Assembly: GCF_014297335.1 (NCBI RefSeq)
Contig: NZ_JACOQH010000008.1
Span: 62,001-126,000 of the forward strand
From: Roseburia_D yibonii
Lineage (GTDB): Bacteria; Bacillota; Clostridia; Lachnospirales; Lachnospiraceae
Length of the DNA: 64,000 nucleotides
Direction: 5' to 3'
Within the stretch, counting starts at the first letter, position 1; every line of letters begins with the position of its first letter. Below the pieces are notes generated by a model, which was not told the DNA's origin, made no database searches, and was given only the letters and a program-made list of their open reading frames with translations. Positions 8,507 to 18,108 of this stretch are shown here, piece after piece. The position numbers and the translations under genes were made by a program.

Positions 8507-9187
8507 CTATTTTACGCCATACTGCTCATAATATTTATCGATCGCCGCTTTTATTTCATCATCGATCACAACTCTGCCTCCGCAGGTACGGTTGTAAAGA
8601 TGCTCTACCACTTCTTCCATCGTGACAATGGCATTTGCCGCAAAACCATATTTCTCTCGGATCTCATCCAGTGCGCTCTTTTTGCCGCCAAGTCCTACTT
8701 CCATACGGTTTAAGGATACCATCAGTCCTACGATCTCCACGTCTGCGGCTCCCCTTACCTTCGGCACGGTCTCCTCCATGGATTTTCCGGAAGTTGTGAC
8801 ATCCTCGATCATGACCACGCGGTCTCCGTCTTTTAATGTACTTCCAAGGAAACCACCCTTGTCCGCCCCGTGATCTTTGATCTCCTTGCGGTCAGAGCAG
8901 TAACGCACTTCCTTTCCGTAAAGTTCGCTGAATGCGATTGCGGTCACAACAGAGATCGGGATCCCCTTGTAAGCCGGTCCGAACAACACGTCGAAATCAT
9001 CCCCGTAATTTGCGTGGATCGCCTTTGCGTAGTACTCGCCCAGTCTCTTTAACTGGGTACCGGTCACATATGCGCCCGCATTCATGAAAAACGGAGATTT
9101 TCTTCCGCTCTTTAACGTAAAATCTCCGAACTTTAATACATCACTTTCTACCATAAATTCAATAAACTCTGATTTATAATTTTCCAT
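8507..9187 (-). CDS. pyrE: Orotate phosphoribosyltransferase
   Basis: PyrE adds PRPP to orotate to form OMP. Seen here: FTLKSGRKSPFFMNAG near the N-terminus, the PRPP loop in RVVMIEDVTTSGKSM, and YCSDRKEIKDHGADKG with the catalytic lysine and flexible loop. The frame is open 6 codons further up, but the ATG at 9187 has GGAGG 11 bases before it, while the upstream ATG (9205) lies within that site. The resulting 226 residues match the family. Last pyr gene of pyrC-F-K-D-E. Confidence 0.96.
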   Translation of the reverse strand: MENYKSEFIEFMVESDVLKFGDFTLKSGRKSPFFMNAGAYVTGTQLKRLGEYYAKAIHANYGDDFDVLFGPAYKGIPISVVTAIAFSELYGKEVRYCSDRKEIKDHGADKGGFLGSTLKDGDRVVMIEDVTTSGKSMEETVPKVRGAADVEIVGLMVSLNRMEVGLGGKKSALDEIREKYGFAANAIVTMEEVVEHLYNRTCGGRVVIDDEIKAAIDKYYEQYGVK

Positions 9188-9233
9188 TCTTCCAAAGACC
9201 TCCATATTTTTCTTTCCGGTGACACGGCAGATC

Positions 9234-10145
9234 CTAAAATCTGTCGTGTACTGCTCCTACCAGCTCCCGGATATCCGCCACCTGGTGGCATTCCATATAA
9301 TTTTTGATTCCATCTGCGATCTCCATCGTAACCGACGGGTTGGTGAAATTGGCGGTTCCGACCGATACCGCTGTTGCACCCGCAAGTATCATCTCGATCG
9401 CGTCCTCTGCCGTCATAATGCCGCCCATGCCGATGATCGGTATCTTTACTGCCTGCGCAGTCTGATAGACCATGCGCACCGCGATCGGATGGATCGCCGG
9501 ACCGGACATTCCACCGGTGCGGTTTGCGAGTACAAAACACTGTCTTTCAATATCGATCTTCATTCCGGTGAGCGTATTGATCAGGGAAAGGACATCCGCG
9601 CCGCCCGCTTCTGCCGCTCTTGCCATCTCGGTGATATCGGTGACGTTCGGGCTCAATTTCATGATCACCGGCTGTTTTGCCTTTGCCTTCACTGCCTTTG
9701 TGATCGCCTCCACCGCCTTTGGATCCTGTCCAAACGCGATGCCTCCCTCTTTTACATTCGGGCAGGAAATGTTGATCTCAAGCATATCGACCGGCTGGTC
9801 CGCCAGTCTTTCCACAACTTCAAGATAATCTTCGGTTGTTTTTCCACAGACATTCACAATGATCTTCGTATCATATTTTTTGAGAAACGGAATATCACGC
9901 TCAATAAAAAGATCGATCCCCGGATTCTGAAGTCCGACCGCGTTTAACATACCGCCATAGACTTCCGCCACACGGGGTGTCGAATTTCCCGCCCACGGGA
10001 TATTCGCGACGCCCTTTGTCACAACCGCGCCAAGCTGATTTAAATCTACAAACTCCGAAAATTCCTGACCGGAACCGAACGTACCGGAAGCGGTCATGAC
10101 CGGATTTTTTAAGGTAACACCTGCCAGATCTACACTGCAATTCAT
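9234..10145 (-). CDS. pyrD: Dihydroorotate dehydrogenase, NAD-dependent catalytic subunit (class 1B)
   Basis: PyrD-B oxidises dihydroorotate to orotate using FMN and passes electrons to NAD through PyrK. The protein shows NPVMTASGTFGSGQEF, the catalytic cysteine motif NISCPNVKEGG, and the FMN-binding GGADVLSLINT and GMGGIMTAEDAIEMILAGA. The start is set at 10145 because its ATG overlaps the pyrK stop (TAATG) and GGAGG lies 11 bases upstream. The 15 extra upstream codons lie inside pyrK. Length 303 is typical. The adjacent pyrK confirms the 1B class. Confidence 0.96.
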   Translation of the reverse strand: MNCSVDLAGVTLKNPVMTASGTFGSGQEFSEFVDLNQLGAVVTKGVANIPWAGNSTPRVAEVYGGMLNAVGLQNPGIDLFIERDIPFLKKYDTKIIVNVCGKTTEDYLEVVERLADQPVDMLEINISCPNVKEGGIAFGQDPKAVEAITKAVKAKAKQPVIMKLSPNVTDITEMARAAEAGGADVLSLINTLTGMKIDIERQCFVLANRTGGMSGPAIHPIAVRMVYQTAQAVKIPIIGMGGIMTAEDAIEMILAGATAVSVGTANFTNPSVTMEIADGIKNYMECHQVADIRELVGAVHDRF

Positions 10146-10912
10146 TAGAATTCTACCTCCTCCGCACGGAATACCGGGCCTTCTTTGCATATTCTCTTGT
10201 TCTTTACGTTGGAATGCTCATCGCGCTCTTTCGATTTGCATACACAGGCAAGACAGGCTCCAATGCCGCACGCCATGCGTTCTTCCATGGAGATCCAGCA
10301 CTCGATCTGTTTTTCTGCCGCGTATTCTTTGATCGCCCGGAGCATCGGAAGCGGTCCGCAGGCATAGATGATGTCCGCATCCAGTCCGTTTTCACGGATT
10401 GCGTCTAACACATTTCCCTCTGTTCCCGCACTGCCGTCCTCGGTTGCCACATAGACACTGCCCTGTTTCTTCAGATCATCCATCAGAAACATTTCATCAC
10501 GGAAGCCCAGAATGATCTGTTTTTCACAGTTTAATTCTTTTGCGAGCTCCAACATCGGCGGAATTCCGATTCCTCCGCCGATCAAAAACGCTTTTTTTTC
10601 TTTCTTCGGAAATCCGTTGCCAAGCGGCCCTACCAGCTGCAAGTGCATGCCGGTGCGCATTTTGGAAAATTCTTCGGTTCCTTTTCCGGCAACACGGTAT
10701 ACCAGACGGATTGCCCCGTCTTCCTTATCGATCTCACAGATACTGATCGGCCGTGGCAGGATGCGGCTGCCGTCATGACAGTATACGGACACAAACTGTC
10801 CCGCCTTCGCCTCTTTCGCGATCTTTTCCGTCCGGAGCCACATATCGAAAATGCCCGGCAGAAGTTCTTTCTGATCTATGATAATTGCTGTTTCTTTTGC
10901 TTTTTCCGCCAT
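10145..10912 (-). CDS. pyrK: Dihydroorotate dehydrogenase electron-transfer subunit
   Basis: PyrK carries FAD and a 2Fe-2S cluster and links PyrD-B to NAD. It has the FAD-binding ILPRPISI motif near residue 50, the nucleotide-binding LIGGGIGIPPML, and the cluster cysteines in CGIGACLACVC plus a later cysteine in RICKEGPVF. Length 255 fits. Its ATG follows the pyrF stop after two bases and its stop overlaps the pyrD start, a tightly coupled operon. Confidence 0.96.
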   Translation of the reverse strand: MAEKAKETAIIIDQKELLPGIFDMWLRTEKIAKEAKAGQFVSVYCHDGSRILPRPISICEIDKEDGAIRLVYRVAGKGTEEFSKMRTGMHLQLVGPLGNGFPKKEKKAFLIGGGIGIPPMLELAKELNCEKQIILGFRDEMFLMDDLKKQGSVYVATEDGSAGTEGNVLDAIRENGLDADIIYACGPLPMLRAIKEYAAEKQIECWISMEERMACGIGACLACVCKSKERDEHSNVKNKRICKEGPVFRAEEVEF

Positions 10913-10914
10913 GA

Positions 10915-11841
10915 TTATCTCCTCTCAAGCGCGCCGTTGATATCCGCGATCATGTCAAGGACAGCTGCTCTTGCCGCCTCACCGAAATGCTCTGCTCCGT
11001 AAGACGCGTACGCTTCGTTTTTGTATGCAGTGATGATGCCTCTGGAGGAATTTACGATCGCGCCAAGTCCGTCCTCGTCAAAGAAATGAACCAGATCTTC
11101 GCCCTTTCCGCCCTGTGCGCCATATCCGGGCACAAGGATAAAGCTTTTCGGCATCACCTTGCGGAGCAGTTTTCCCTGCTCCGGATAAGTAGCTCCGACC
11201 ACGGCTCCGACATAGCTGTAGGAATCTCCCATCAGTTCGCTGCCCCACTCTGCGACACGCTCGCCGACCATTTCATAGAGATGTTTCTCCCCGATCATCT
11301 GATCCTGGAATTCTCCACTGGATGGATTTGATGTCTTTACTAGGATAAAGAGACCTTTTTTCTCCTCTTTGCATACATCCAGAAACGGTGTGATACCGTC
11401 TGAACCAAGATACGGATTTACCGTCGCGAAATCCTCATTGAACGCCGGGATCTTTTTTGCGCCCACCTGTACTTTTCCAAGGTGCGCGGTCGCGTATGCC
11501 GCTGAAGTCGAGCCGATATCGCCTCTTTTCACATCACCGATCACGATCAGATTCTTTTCATGACAATAATCCACCGTCTTCTGGAACGTGATGAGTCCTT
11601 CCACGCCAAACTGTTCATACATGGCGATCTGCGGCTTCACCGCCGGGATCAGGTCATGGATATGGTCGATCAGTTCTCTGTTGTAAAGCCAGATCGCTTC
11701 TGCCGCTCCCTTTAAGGTTTCTCCATACTCCGCATATGCCTTTTTTGTGATATGTTCCGGTACATAGGAAAGCATCGGGTCAAGTCCGACTACGATCGGT
11801 GCTTTGGTCTGTTTGATTTTTTCTACTAATTTATTTATCAT
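10915..11841 (-). CDS. pyrF: Orotidine 5'-phosphate decarboxylase, type 2
   Basis: PyrF decarboxylates OMP to UMP. The N-terminal VVGLDPMLSYVPEH and the active-site stretch IGDVKRGDIGSTSAAYA, with the catalytic lysine and aspartates, identify the longer type 2 subfamily, which agrees with the 308-residue length. The C-terminal VPGYGAQGGKGEDL and NSSRGIITAYK hold the phosphate site. It lies between pyrC and pyrK with short gaps (20 and 2 nt). Confidence 0.96.
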   Translation of the reverse strand: MINKLVEKIKQTKAPIVVGLDPMLSYVPEHITKKAYAEYGETLKGAAEAIWLYNRELIDHIHDLIPAVKPQIAMYEQFGVEGLITFQKTVDYCHEKNLIVIGDVKRGDIGSTSAAYATAHLGKVQVGAKKIPAFNEDFATVNPYLGSDGITPFLDVCKEEKKGLFILVKTSNPSSGEFQDQMIGEKHLYEMVGERVAEWGSELMGDSYSYVGAVVGATYPEQGKLLRKVMPKSFILVPGYGAQGGKGEDLVHFFDEDGLGAIVNSSRGIITAYKNEAYASYGAEHFGEAARAAVLDMIADINGALERR

Positions 11842-11861
11842 GATTGTACTCCGTCTTCAAT

Positions 11862-13160
11862 TTATTTTGTGATCTCGTGATCCATCTTGATATCGTAAGC
11901 GATCTTGCCTTCCACAATGGTCGTAAGCACGGCTCCGGTCACTTCTCTTCCGTCAAACGGTGTGTTTCTGCCCTTTGACCAGAATTTATTCTTATCGATC
12001 TTATAGGTCTTTTTCGGGTCAAAGATCACAATGTCTGCCGGCTTTCCTTCTTCTAAGCTTCCTGCGTCAAGTCCTAAGATCTTTGCCGGATTGCAGCTCA
12101 TTTTTTCCGCCATCTGCATCGGCGTCAGATAGTCTTTTAAAACCAGCTCCGTATGGGTGAGTGCCGCCGCCGTCTCAAGTCCTACGATACCAAACGGTGC
12201 CTTCTCCATGCTGTTGTTTTTCTCATCTGCCGTATGCGGTGCGTGATCGGTAGCGATCACATCCATGATATCCTCTTTTAAGCCGCGTTTTAATTCCTCG
12301 ACATCTTCTTTTGTCCGGAGCGGCGGGTTCATTTTGTAGTTGGTGTCCTTCGGGATCATATCATCCGAGGTCAGTGTGAAATGATGCGGGCATACCTCAG
12401 CCGTCACGCGCACGCCCTGCTCTTTTGCCATCTGCACCATCATAACGCTGCTCTTTGTCGAGCAGTGGCACAGATGCAGTGCCGCGCCGGTATCCTTCGC
12501 GATCATGATATCACGGGCAATGATCACATCCTCCACGGAATTGGTAATCCCGCGCAGCCCTTCTCTCTTCGCGTTGGCATCCGCATTGACCACGCCGCCA
12601 TCCACGAGATTTTTGTCCTCACAATGTGATAACACCGGTATATCCAGTTTCTGCGTGATCTTCATCGCGTCGCGCAAAAGCTTTGCGTTCATGACAGACT
12701 TTCCGTCTTCACTGATCGCAGGGCTTCCCGCCGCCGCCATTTCTTCGATTGCCGCAAGCTCCTCGCCTTTCTGTCCCCTGGTGACTGCTCCGATCTGCAG
12801 CACATGCACCAGTCCCAAATTCTTTGCTTTGTTGTGGACATAATTTACAACATCCGCGTTATCCACTACCGGCTTTGTGTTCGGCATTGCAAGGATCGTG
12901 GTGAATCCTCCGCGCGCCGCCGCCCGGCTTCCGGTCACAACGGTTTCTTTTTCTTCCTGTCCCGGATCCCTTAAATGCACATGCATATCAATAAATCCGG
13001 GCATAACATAACAGCCCTTCGCGTTTATGGTCTTATCTGCTTTTGTGTCGATCTTTTCCGCGCGTTTTGCGATCCTGTCGTCTTCCACGAGGATATCCAT
13101 CTGCTTATCCGTTCTGGTCGCCGGATCGATCACTCTTCCGTTTTTAATCAGTAATGTCAT
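11862..13160 (-). CDS. pyrC: Dihydroorotase
   Basis: PyrC cyclises carbamoyl-aspartate to dihydroorotate. The protein is an amidohydrolase of the 430-residue type. It shows the zinc motif GFIDMHVHLRDPG near residue 57, later ligands in LSHCED and LHLCHCSTK, and the catalytic aspartate in VIATDHAPHT. It is the first gene of pyrC-F-K-D-E and has a good promoter directly upstream. The genes for carbamoyl-phosphate synthase and aspartate transcarbamylase are not in the window. Confidence 0.96.
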   Translation of the reverse strand: MTLLIKNGRVIDPATRTDKQMDILVEDDRIAKRAEKIDTKADKTINAKGCYVMPGFIDMHVHLRDPGQEEKETVVTGSRAAARGGFTTILAMPNTKPVVDNADVVNYVHNKAKNLGLVHVLQIGAVTRGQKGEELAAIEEMAAAGSPAISEDGKSVMNAKLLRDAMKITQKLDIPVLSHCEDKNLVDGGVVNADANAKREGLRGITNSVEDVIIARDIMIAKDTGAALHLCHCSTKSSVMMVQMAKEQGVRVTAEVCPHHFTLTSDDMIPKDTNYKMNPPLRTKEDVEELKRGLKEDIMDVIATDHAPHTADEKNNSMEKAPFGIVGLETAAALTHTELVLKDYLTPMQMAEKMSCNPAKILGLDAGSLEEGKPADIVIFDPKKTYKIDKNKFWSKGRNTPFDGREVTGAVLTTIVEGKIAYDIKMDHEITK

Positions 13161-13214
13161 CTTCTCTTCCCTTCCGCTTCGTGCATTCCGTCAACAGTCA
13201 ACATGATTTCTTTT

Positions 13215-13243
13215 ATTCTATCATACAAAATTTTCCTTTGCAA
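13215..13243 (-). promoter_or_regulatory. Promoter of the pyrCFKDE operon
   Basis: TTGCAA (13243-13238) and TAGAAT (13220-13215) are 17 bases apart. The leader is about 50 nt and contains no terminator hairpin, so a PyrR-type attenuator is not evident here. Confidence 0.6.
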
Positions 13244-13257
13244 TCGACCCCTTACGT

Positions 13258-14499
13258 TCAGATTCCAAGTCTGTCATAAACTTCCGCAGGGATATACGCC
13301 TTCACAAAAATGCCCTCCGGTGTATATTCCTCGCTCAGCAGTTCTCCCTGCCTGCGGATCACCTGGATCTTTCCGGCGTCTTCATAGGAAAATACATGCT
13401 CCATATAAGTCTTGTTTTCCCGCAAAACCTGTGCTAACAGTTCTTTTACCGTTTCCAGATCCCTGTCATTTCTCGCCGAGATCCGTGCGGTATGATCCGC
13501 ACGGAAATCCCGCAGTTCCCTGTCTGCTTCCGGGCGGTCCATTTTATTGAACAGCGTAACGATCTTTTTATCCCGGATATCCAGCTCTCGCAGCGTGTTG
13601 TATACAATATACATCTGCTTGTCCGCCTGCGGATTGGACGCATCCACCACATGAATGATAAAATCCGCGTACTTTGCCTCCTCCAGGGTACTTTTAAACG
13701 CCTCGATCAGGTGATGCGGCAGTTTTCGGATAAAACCGACCGTATCTGTCAGAAGAATCTGCTGTTTTCCCGGAAGTTCAAGCTGTCTGGTCGTCGGATC
13801 GAGCGTTGCGAAAAGCTTATCCTCCTCAAGAACACCCGCATGAGTCAGGTGGTTTAAAAGCGTGGATTTTCCGGCATTGGTATAACCCACGATCGCCGCA
13901 ACCGGGACATGATTGCGCATCCGCTGCCCTCTCGCGACCTCGCGGTGCTTTTTTACTTCCGCGAGTTCCCGCTTCAGCTGTGAGATCCTGGTGCGGATGA
14001 TACGCTTATCCATCTCTAATTTCTTTTCTCCGGGTCCTCTTGTACCGATCCCTCCGCCCAGTCTTGACATGGAACGCCCGAATCCGGCAAGCCGCGTCAT
14101 GCTGTAACGGAGCTGTGCGAGTTCAACCTGGATCTTTCCCTCACTGGTTGACGCGTGCGCCGCGAAAATGTCTAAGATCACAAGCGTGCGGTCCATGACC
14201 TTGGTATCCAAAAGATCCTCCAGATTTTTCATCTGTGCCGGAGAAAGCTCATCATCGCACACGATTCCGGTCGCCCCGGTCGTGGCGAGCATCTCTTTGA
14301 TCTCCGACACTTTTCCGGTTCCGACATAAGTGCCCGGATGAATCCTCTCACGGTTCTGGATGACCATGCCCTCGGTCACTGCACCCGCCGTGGCGACCAG
14401 TTCTTTTAACTCCTCCAAGGAATCTTTGGTGTCGTCTCCATCCTGTTCACTCACACCGACTAAGATCACACGTTCTTTTTGTACTTCCGTTTCTACCAT
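13258..14499 (-). CDS. hflX: Ribosome-associated GTPase HflX
   Basis: HflX is a GTPase that binds the 50S subunit and rescues stalled or stressed ribosomes. The N-terminal domain carries PGTYVGTGKVSEI and DDELSPAQMKNLE. The glycine-rich GGGIGTRGPGEKKLEMDKRIIRTRI precedes the G domain with G1 GYTNAGKS, G3 DTVGF and G4 NKMD. Length 413 is normal. It begins 18 nt after the TPR lipoprotein gene, so the pair is likely one transcript. The pyr promoter separates it from pyrC. Confidence 0.95.
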   Translation of the reverse strand: MVETEVQKERVILVGVSEQDGDDTKDSLEELKELVATAGAVTEGMVIQNRERIHPGTYVGTGKVSEIKEMLATTGATGIVCDDELSPAQMKNLEDLLDTKVMDRTLVILDIFAAHASTSEGKIQVELAQLRYSMTRLAGFGRSMSRLGGGIGTRGPGEKKLEMDKRIIRTRISQLKRELAEVKKHREVARGQRMRNHVPVAAIVGYTNAGKSTLLNHLTHAGVLEEDKLFATLDPTTRQLELPGKQQILLTDTVGFIRKLPHHLIEAFKSTLEEAKYADFIIHVVDASNPQADKQMYIVYNTLRELDIRDKKIVTLFNKMDRPEADRELRDFRADHTARISARNDRDLETVKELLAQVLRENKTYMEHVFSYEDAGKIQVIRRQGELLSEEYTPEGIFVKAYIPAEVYDRLGI

Positions 14500-14517
14500 A
14501 TATACCTCTCTTATCTG

Positions 14518-15489
14518 CTATCTGGTCTGCAAAAACTGGTACTCGCGCGCTGCGGTCTCATCCTCCGGATAATCCTCCACATAAGATGCCATTTTTTCTT
14601 TTGCCGAAGCAAAATCACCTTTATATTCGTACGCCAGTATTTCGTTCCTGCGCAGGTTCTGCTCATCTTCCACATCCTCTGACGCGAGCGCTGTCTGGAT
14701 GTAATTTAAGGCATCCTCATATTTTCCAGCCTCTAACAGCATACTGCCGAGACTGCCGAGCGCCGCCGGGTTATCCTCATTTGTTTTTACATATTCCTCG
14801 TAAAGGGACTGGGCTTTATCCGAATCTCCGGCTGCCTCATAGACCTGCGCACGGTAGAGGATCGCGTCATCACTTTTTAATTCCACCGCTTTGTCCAGCT
14901 GCTCCGCCGCCTTGTCATATTCGCCGAGCAGCGCATACGCCTTTCCACGCATCGCATAATCCTGCGCATCTTTCCCGGACACCTGCACCGCGTCCTCCAG
15001 ATACTGCTTTGCCTCATCGGAAAATCCCGCATCCGTCAGATCCGAATATGCCTGGATATATAAATCATAATTGGCATCATCATTTTCCACTGCTGACGCG
15101 TAATCCGCAAGCGCCTTTTTATCCTCGCCTTCCAACAGGTATAAACTGCCACGGAGATAATACGCGTCCGCGTTCTTTTTGTCATAGTCGATCAGCGCCG
15201 TATACGTCTCAAGCGCTCCCTTGGTGTCTCCTGCCATATACTGCGCCTGTGCCTTGTAATAGCAGATATCGAGTTCCTCCGCGCCGATCGTCGCAAGCGA
15301 CTGATCCAGCGCCTTCTGGAACGCATCGACTGCATCGTCATACTTGCCCTGCTCTAAATTGTTGATCCCGATCTGGCGGTATGCCTCCTGATCTTCCTTA
15401 TTTTTGCTGTTTCCGCAGCCGGCAGCCATTCCCGCGAGGAGGATCCCCGCAGCTAGCATGCCATCTATCTTTATTTTTTGCAATTTCAT
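14518..15489 (-). CDS. Tetratricopeptide-repeat lipoprotein
   Basis: The protein has a lipoprotein signal ending in AAGCGNSK and then a long series of TPR units (for example IGINNLEQGKYDDAVDAFQKA, PALGSLGSMLLEAGKYEDAL), so it is probably a membrane-anchored extracellular scaffold. The upstream frame is open for 21 more codons, but the ATG at 15489 has GGAGG 12 bases before it and gives a proper signal peptide. Mature protein about 300 residues. It sits just ahead of hflX. No specific function can be named. Confidence 0.85.
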   Translation of the reverse strand: MKLQKIKIDGMLAAGILLAGMAAGCGNSKNKEDQEAYRQIGINNLEQGKYDDAVDAFQKALDQSLATIGAEELDICYYKAQAQYMAGDTKGALETYTALIDYDKKNADAYYLRGSLYLLEGEDKKALADYASAVENDDANYDLYIQAYSDLTDAGFSDEAKQYLEDAVQVSGKDAQDYAMRGKAYALLGEYDKAAEQLDKAVELKSDDAILYRAQVYEAAGDSDKAQSLYEEYVKTNEDNPAALGSLGSMLLEAGKYEDALNYIQTALASEDVEDEQNLRRNEILAYEYKGDFASAKEKMASYVEDYPEDETAAREYQFLQTR

Positions 15490-15538
15490 TGTCTTTTTAT
15501 GCCTCCGATTACTTCGCTTATTATAGCAAATCACAAAC

Positions 15539-15572
15539 AAAAAGGAAACCACCTTTCAGTGATTCCCTTTTT
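15539..15572 (-). terminator. Terminator downstream of glgP
   Basis: A 14-15 bp hairpin with a GAAA tetraloop: AAAAAGGGAATCAC pairs with GTGGTTTCCTTTTT (two G-U pairs). It lies about 30 nt past the glgP stop and ends in a T-rich tail on the minus strand. Confidence 0.85.
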
Positions 15573-15604
15573 GCTTTTAAGTAGTTTGGAGTATATTACA
15601 AATA

Positions 15605-17857
15605 TTAGTTTAATTTCCAGATGTCTTTGTTGTATTCTTCGATCGTTCTGTCAGAAGAGAAGAATCCTGCCTTGCTGATGTTGATGAGTGTCTTCTTTGC
15701 CCATGCTTTTCTGTCTTCATAATCACCAAGCATACGGTCTCTGGTCTCACGGTAGCTTTCGAAATCCGGTAATGTCATAAACCAGTCTTTGTTTAACAGC
15801 TCGTTGTAAAGACGCTCTAAGTTCTCTGCGTTTCCGACACTCTTTAAGGTATCGCTCACGATAAAGTCGATCGCGCGTCTGATCTTTTCATCGGAGTTAT
15901 AGTAATCTCTGGATACATAATCCGCTTTCTCGTAATGTCTGATGACATCCTCGGAAGATTCACCAAAGATATAGATATTGTCATCTCCGACAAACTGATG
16001 CATTTCCACGTTTGCACCATCCATGGTTCCGATCGCAAGCGCACCGTTTAACATGAATTTCATGTTGGAGGTACCGGATGCTTCTTTGGAAGCAAGTGAG
16101 ATCTGCTCATGGATATCTGCTGCCGGGATCAGTTTTTCAGCCAGTGTTACATTGTAGTTTTCTACCATAACAACTTTTAAGTACGGGCTTACTTCCGGAT
16201 CATTGTCGATGATCTGCTGTAAGCAGAGGATCAGATGAATGATATCTTTTGCGATCACATAAGCCGGAGCTGCTTTCGCGCCGAAGATCACTGTGATCGG
16301 TCTTGCCGGTTTCTTGCCTTCTTTGATCTCGAAATATTTATTGATCACATAGAGTGCATTCATCTGCTGACGTTTGTACTCATGCAGTCTCTTGATCTGA
16401 ATATCGAAAACAGAATTTTCATCGATATCGATGTTCTGTGTCTTCTTTAAGTAATTCTTTAATCTTACTTTGTTGCCCATCTTTACTGCAAGCAGCTTGT
16501 CAAGAACCGCGTCATCATCAACGTAAGCACCGAGTTTTTCAAGTTCCATCGCGTCTTCTTTGAACTTCGGTCCGATCAGGGACTCGATCAGTGCTGTCAG
16601 TTCCGGATTGCTGTGTAACAGCCAGCGGCGGAATGTGATTCCGTTTGTCTTGTTGTTGAACTTCTCCGGATAGATCTTGTAGAAGTTATTTAATTCGCTG
16701 TTCTTTAAGATCTCTGTATGCAGGTACGCAACACCGTTTACGGAGAATCCATAATGGATATCGATGTGTGCCATGTGTACACAGCCGTCTTTGATGATCG
16801 CAACGGATTTGTCACGGAATTTCTTGTTTACACGGTTGTTCAGTTCGTAAATGATCGGCATTAACTGCGGAACTGCTTTTTCCATGTAACCGATCGGCCA
16901 TTTTTCCAATGCTTCCGCAAGGATAGTGTGGTTTGTGTATGCGCAGGTCTTGGATACGATATCGATCGCTTCGTCCATCTCGATGCCGCGTTCCATCAAA
17001 AGACGGATCAGTTCCGGGATCACCATGGTCGGATGGGTATCGTTGATCTGTACGACTGCGTAATCCGCAAGGTCATGCAGGTTGCATCCTCTTGCAACAG
17101 CTTCGTCTAAGATCAGTCTTGCGCCGTTGCTTACCATGAAATACTGCTGATATACACGGAGCAGACGTCCCTTGTCATCGCTGTCATCCGGATATAAGAA
17201 TAATGTCAGGTTCTTTGCGATATCTTCTTTATCGAAATCGATTCCGTCACCTACGATGCTCTCATCTACGGTCTCAACATCGAATAAGTGAAGCTTGGTT
17301 GTACGGTTGTTGTATCCGACTACATCGATATCATACAGTCTGGATGTCAGAGTGAAACCACCGAACTGGATCGGATAGGTAACATCTGTTTTCTTCAGCC
17401 AACTCTCTTTTTCAATCCACGGATTCTTTGTTTCGTTCTGCAGATTGTTTTCAAATACCTGCTTGAACAGTCCGTAATGGTAATTTAATCCGACACCGTC
17501 GCCGTTTAAGCCAAGGCTTGCGATGGAATCGAGGAAGCATGCTGCGAGACGTCCGAGTCCGCCGTTTCCGAGTGACGGTTCCGGCTCAACTTCTTCTACT
17601 TCCGCAAGGCTCTTGCCGTTGTCTGCAAGTGTCTTTTTTACTTCTTCATATACGCCGAGGTTGATCAGGTTGTTGGATAATAATTTACCGATCAGGAACT
17701 CTGCGGAAATGTAATATAATTTTCTCTTTCCTTCGTTGCTTTCTTTTGCAGCTGCCATGTTCTTTGTCATTTCAAGCAGTGCGTAGTAAAGTTCTTCATT
17801 GGAGCAGTCTCCAATTCCTTTGTGGTATCTGTTTGATACGATCTCTGATAAATTCAT
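15605..17857 (-). CDS. glgP: Glycogen/alpha-glucan phosphorylase
   Basis: This enzyme uses phosphate to release glucose 1-phosphate from alpha-1,4-glucans. Family hallmarks are PSLGNGGLGRLAACFLDS near residue 95, QINDTHPTMVIPELIR, FDIQIKRLHEYKRQQMNAL, and the pyridoxal-phosphate lysine in EASGTSNMKFMLNGALAIGT. At about 750 residues it is shorter than the 800-850 of many phosphorylases, as often seen in Clostridia. Two ATGs stand together, and the second (17857) is better spaced from GGAGGG. It is a single-gene unit closed by a strong terminator. Confidence 0.95.
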   Translation of the reverse strand: MNLSEIVSNRYHKGIGDCSNEELYYALLEMTKNMAAAKESNEGKRKLYYISAEFLIGKLLSNNLINLGVYEEVKKTLADNGKSLAEVEEVEPEPSLGNGGLGRLAACFLDSIASLGLNGDGVGLNYHYGLFKQVFENNLQNETKNPWIEKESWLKKTDVTYPIQFGGFTLTSRLYDIDVVGYNNRTTKLHLFDVETVDESIVGDGIDFDKEDIAKNLTLFLYPDDSDDKGRLLRVYQQYFMVSNGARLILDEAVARGCNLHDLADYAVVQINDTHPTMVIPELIRLLMERGIEMDEAIDIVSKTCAYTNHTILAEALEKWPIGYMEKAVPQLMPIIYELNNRVNKKFRDKSVAIIKDGCVHMAHIDIHYGFSVNGVAYLHTEILKNSELNNFYKIYPEKFNNKTNGITFRRWLLHSNPELTALIESLIGPKFKEDAMELEKLGAYVDDDAVLDKLLAVKMGNKVRLKNYLKKTQNIDIDENSVFDIQIKRLHEYKRQQMNALYVINKYFEIKEGKKPARPITVIFGAKAAPAYVIAKDIIHLILCLQQIIDNDPEVSPYLKVVMVENYNVTLAEKLIPAADIHEQISLASKEASGTSNMKFMLNGALAIGTMDGANVEMHQFVGDDNIYIFGESSEDVIRHYEKADYVSRDYYNSDEKIRRAIDFIVSDTLKSVGNAENLERLYNELLNKDWFMTLPDFESYRETRDRMLGDYEDRKAWAKKTLINISKAGFFSSDRTIEEYNKDIWKLN

Positions 17858-17946
17858 CATTGCCCTCCATTGTTCTATATTGTCTGTTTGCTATTACTCT
17901 CTTGTTTGATTCTGAAATGATTATAACGCCGTCCACATGCTTTTTC

Positions 17947-17976
17947 TTGTAATATCGCATTTAAAAGTGGTACAAT
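17947..17976 (+). promoter_or_regulatory. Promoter of the AraC regulator gene
   Basis: TTGTAA (17947-17952) and TACAAT (17971-17976) are 18 bases apart. The transcript would start near 17983 and carry a leader of about 215 nt that includes the long hairpin. Confidence 0.55.
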
Positions 17977-18014
17977 ACTATCATCTGGTGAGTTTTAAAT
18001 TTTCAGCCGCCAGG

Positions 18015-18108
18015 GTGTGGCAGGGGGCAGACTGCGGCGGAGCATTTTCCCGCCCCGGCATCCGCCAGGACGAAAAATACTCCGGACTTGTCTCCCCATC
18101 TGCCACAC
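18015..18108 (+). other. Long folded leader element ahead of the AraC gene
   Basis: Three stacked helices can form: GTGTGGCAG (18015-18023) with CTGCCACAC (18100-18108); GGGGcAGAC with GTCTCCCC (18090-18097, one bulged base); and CGGAGcATTTT (18038-18048) with AAAATaCTCCG (18074-18084, one mismatch). The region is GC-rich compared with its surroundings. It could be a cis-acting leader, an orphan small RNA or a dispersed palindromic repeat. No second copy was seen in this window. Confidence 0.55.

Noticed and set aside
13161..13257. PyrR-type attenuator ahead of pyrC
   Set aside because: The leader is about 50 nt with no terminator or antiterminator hairpin.
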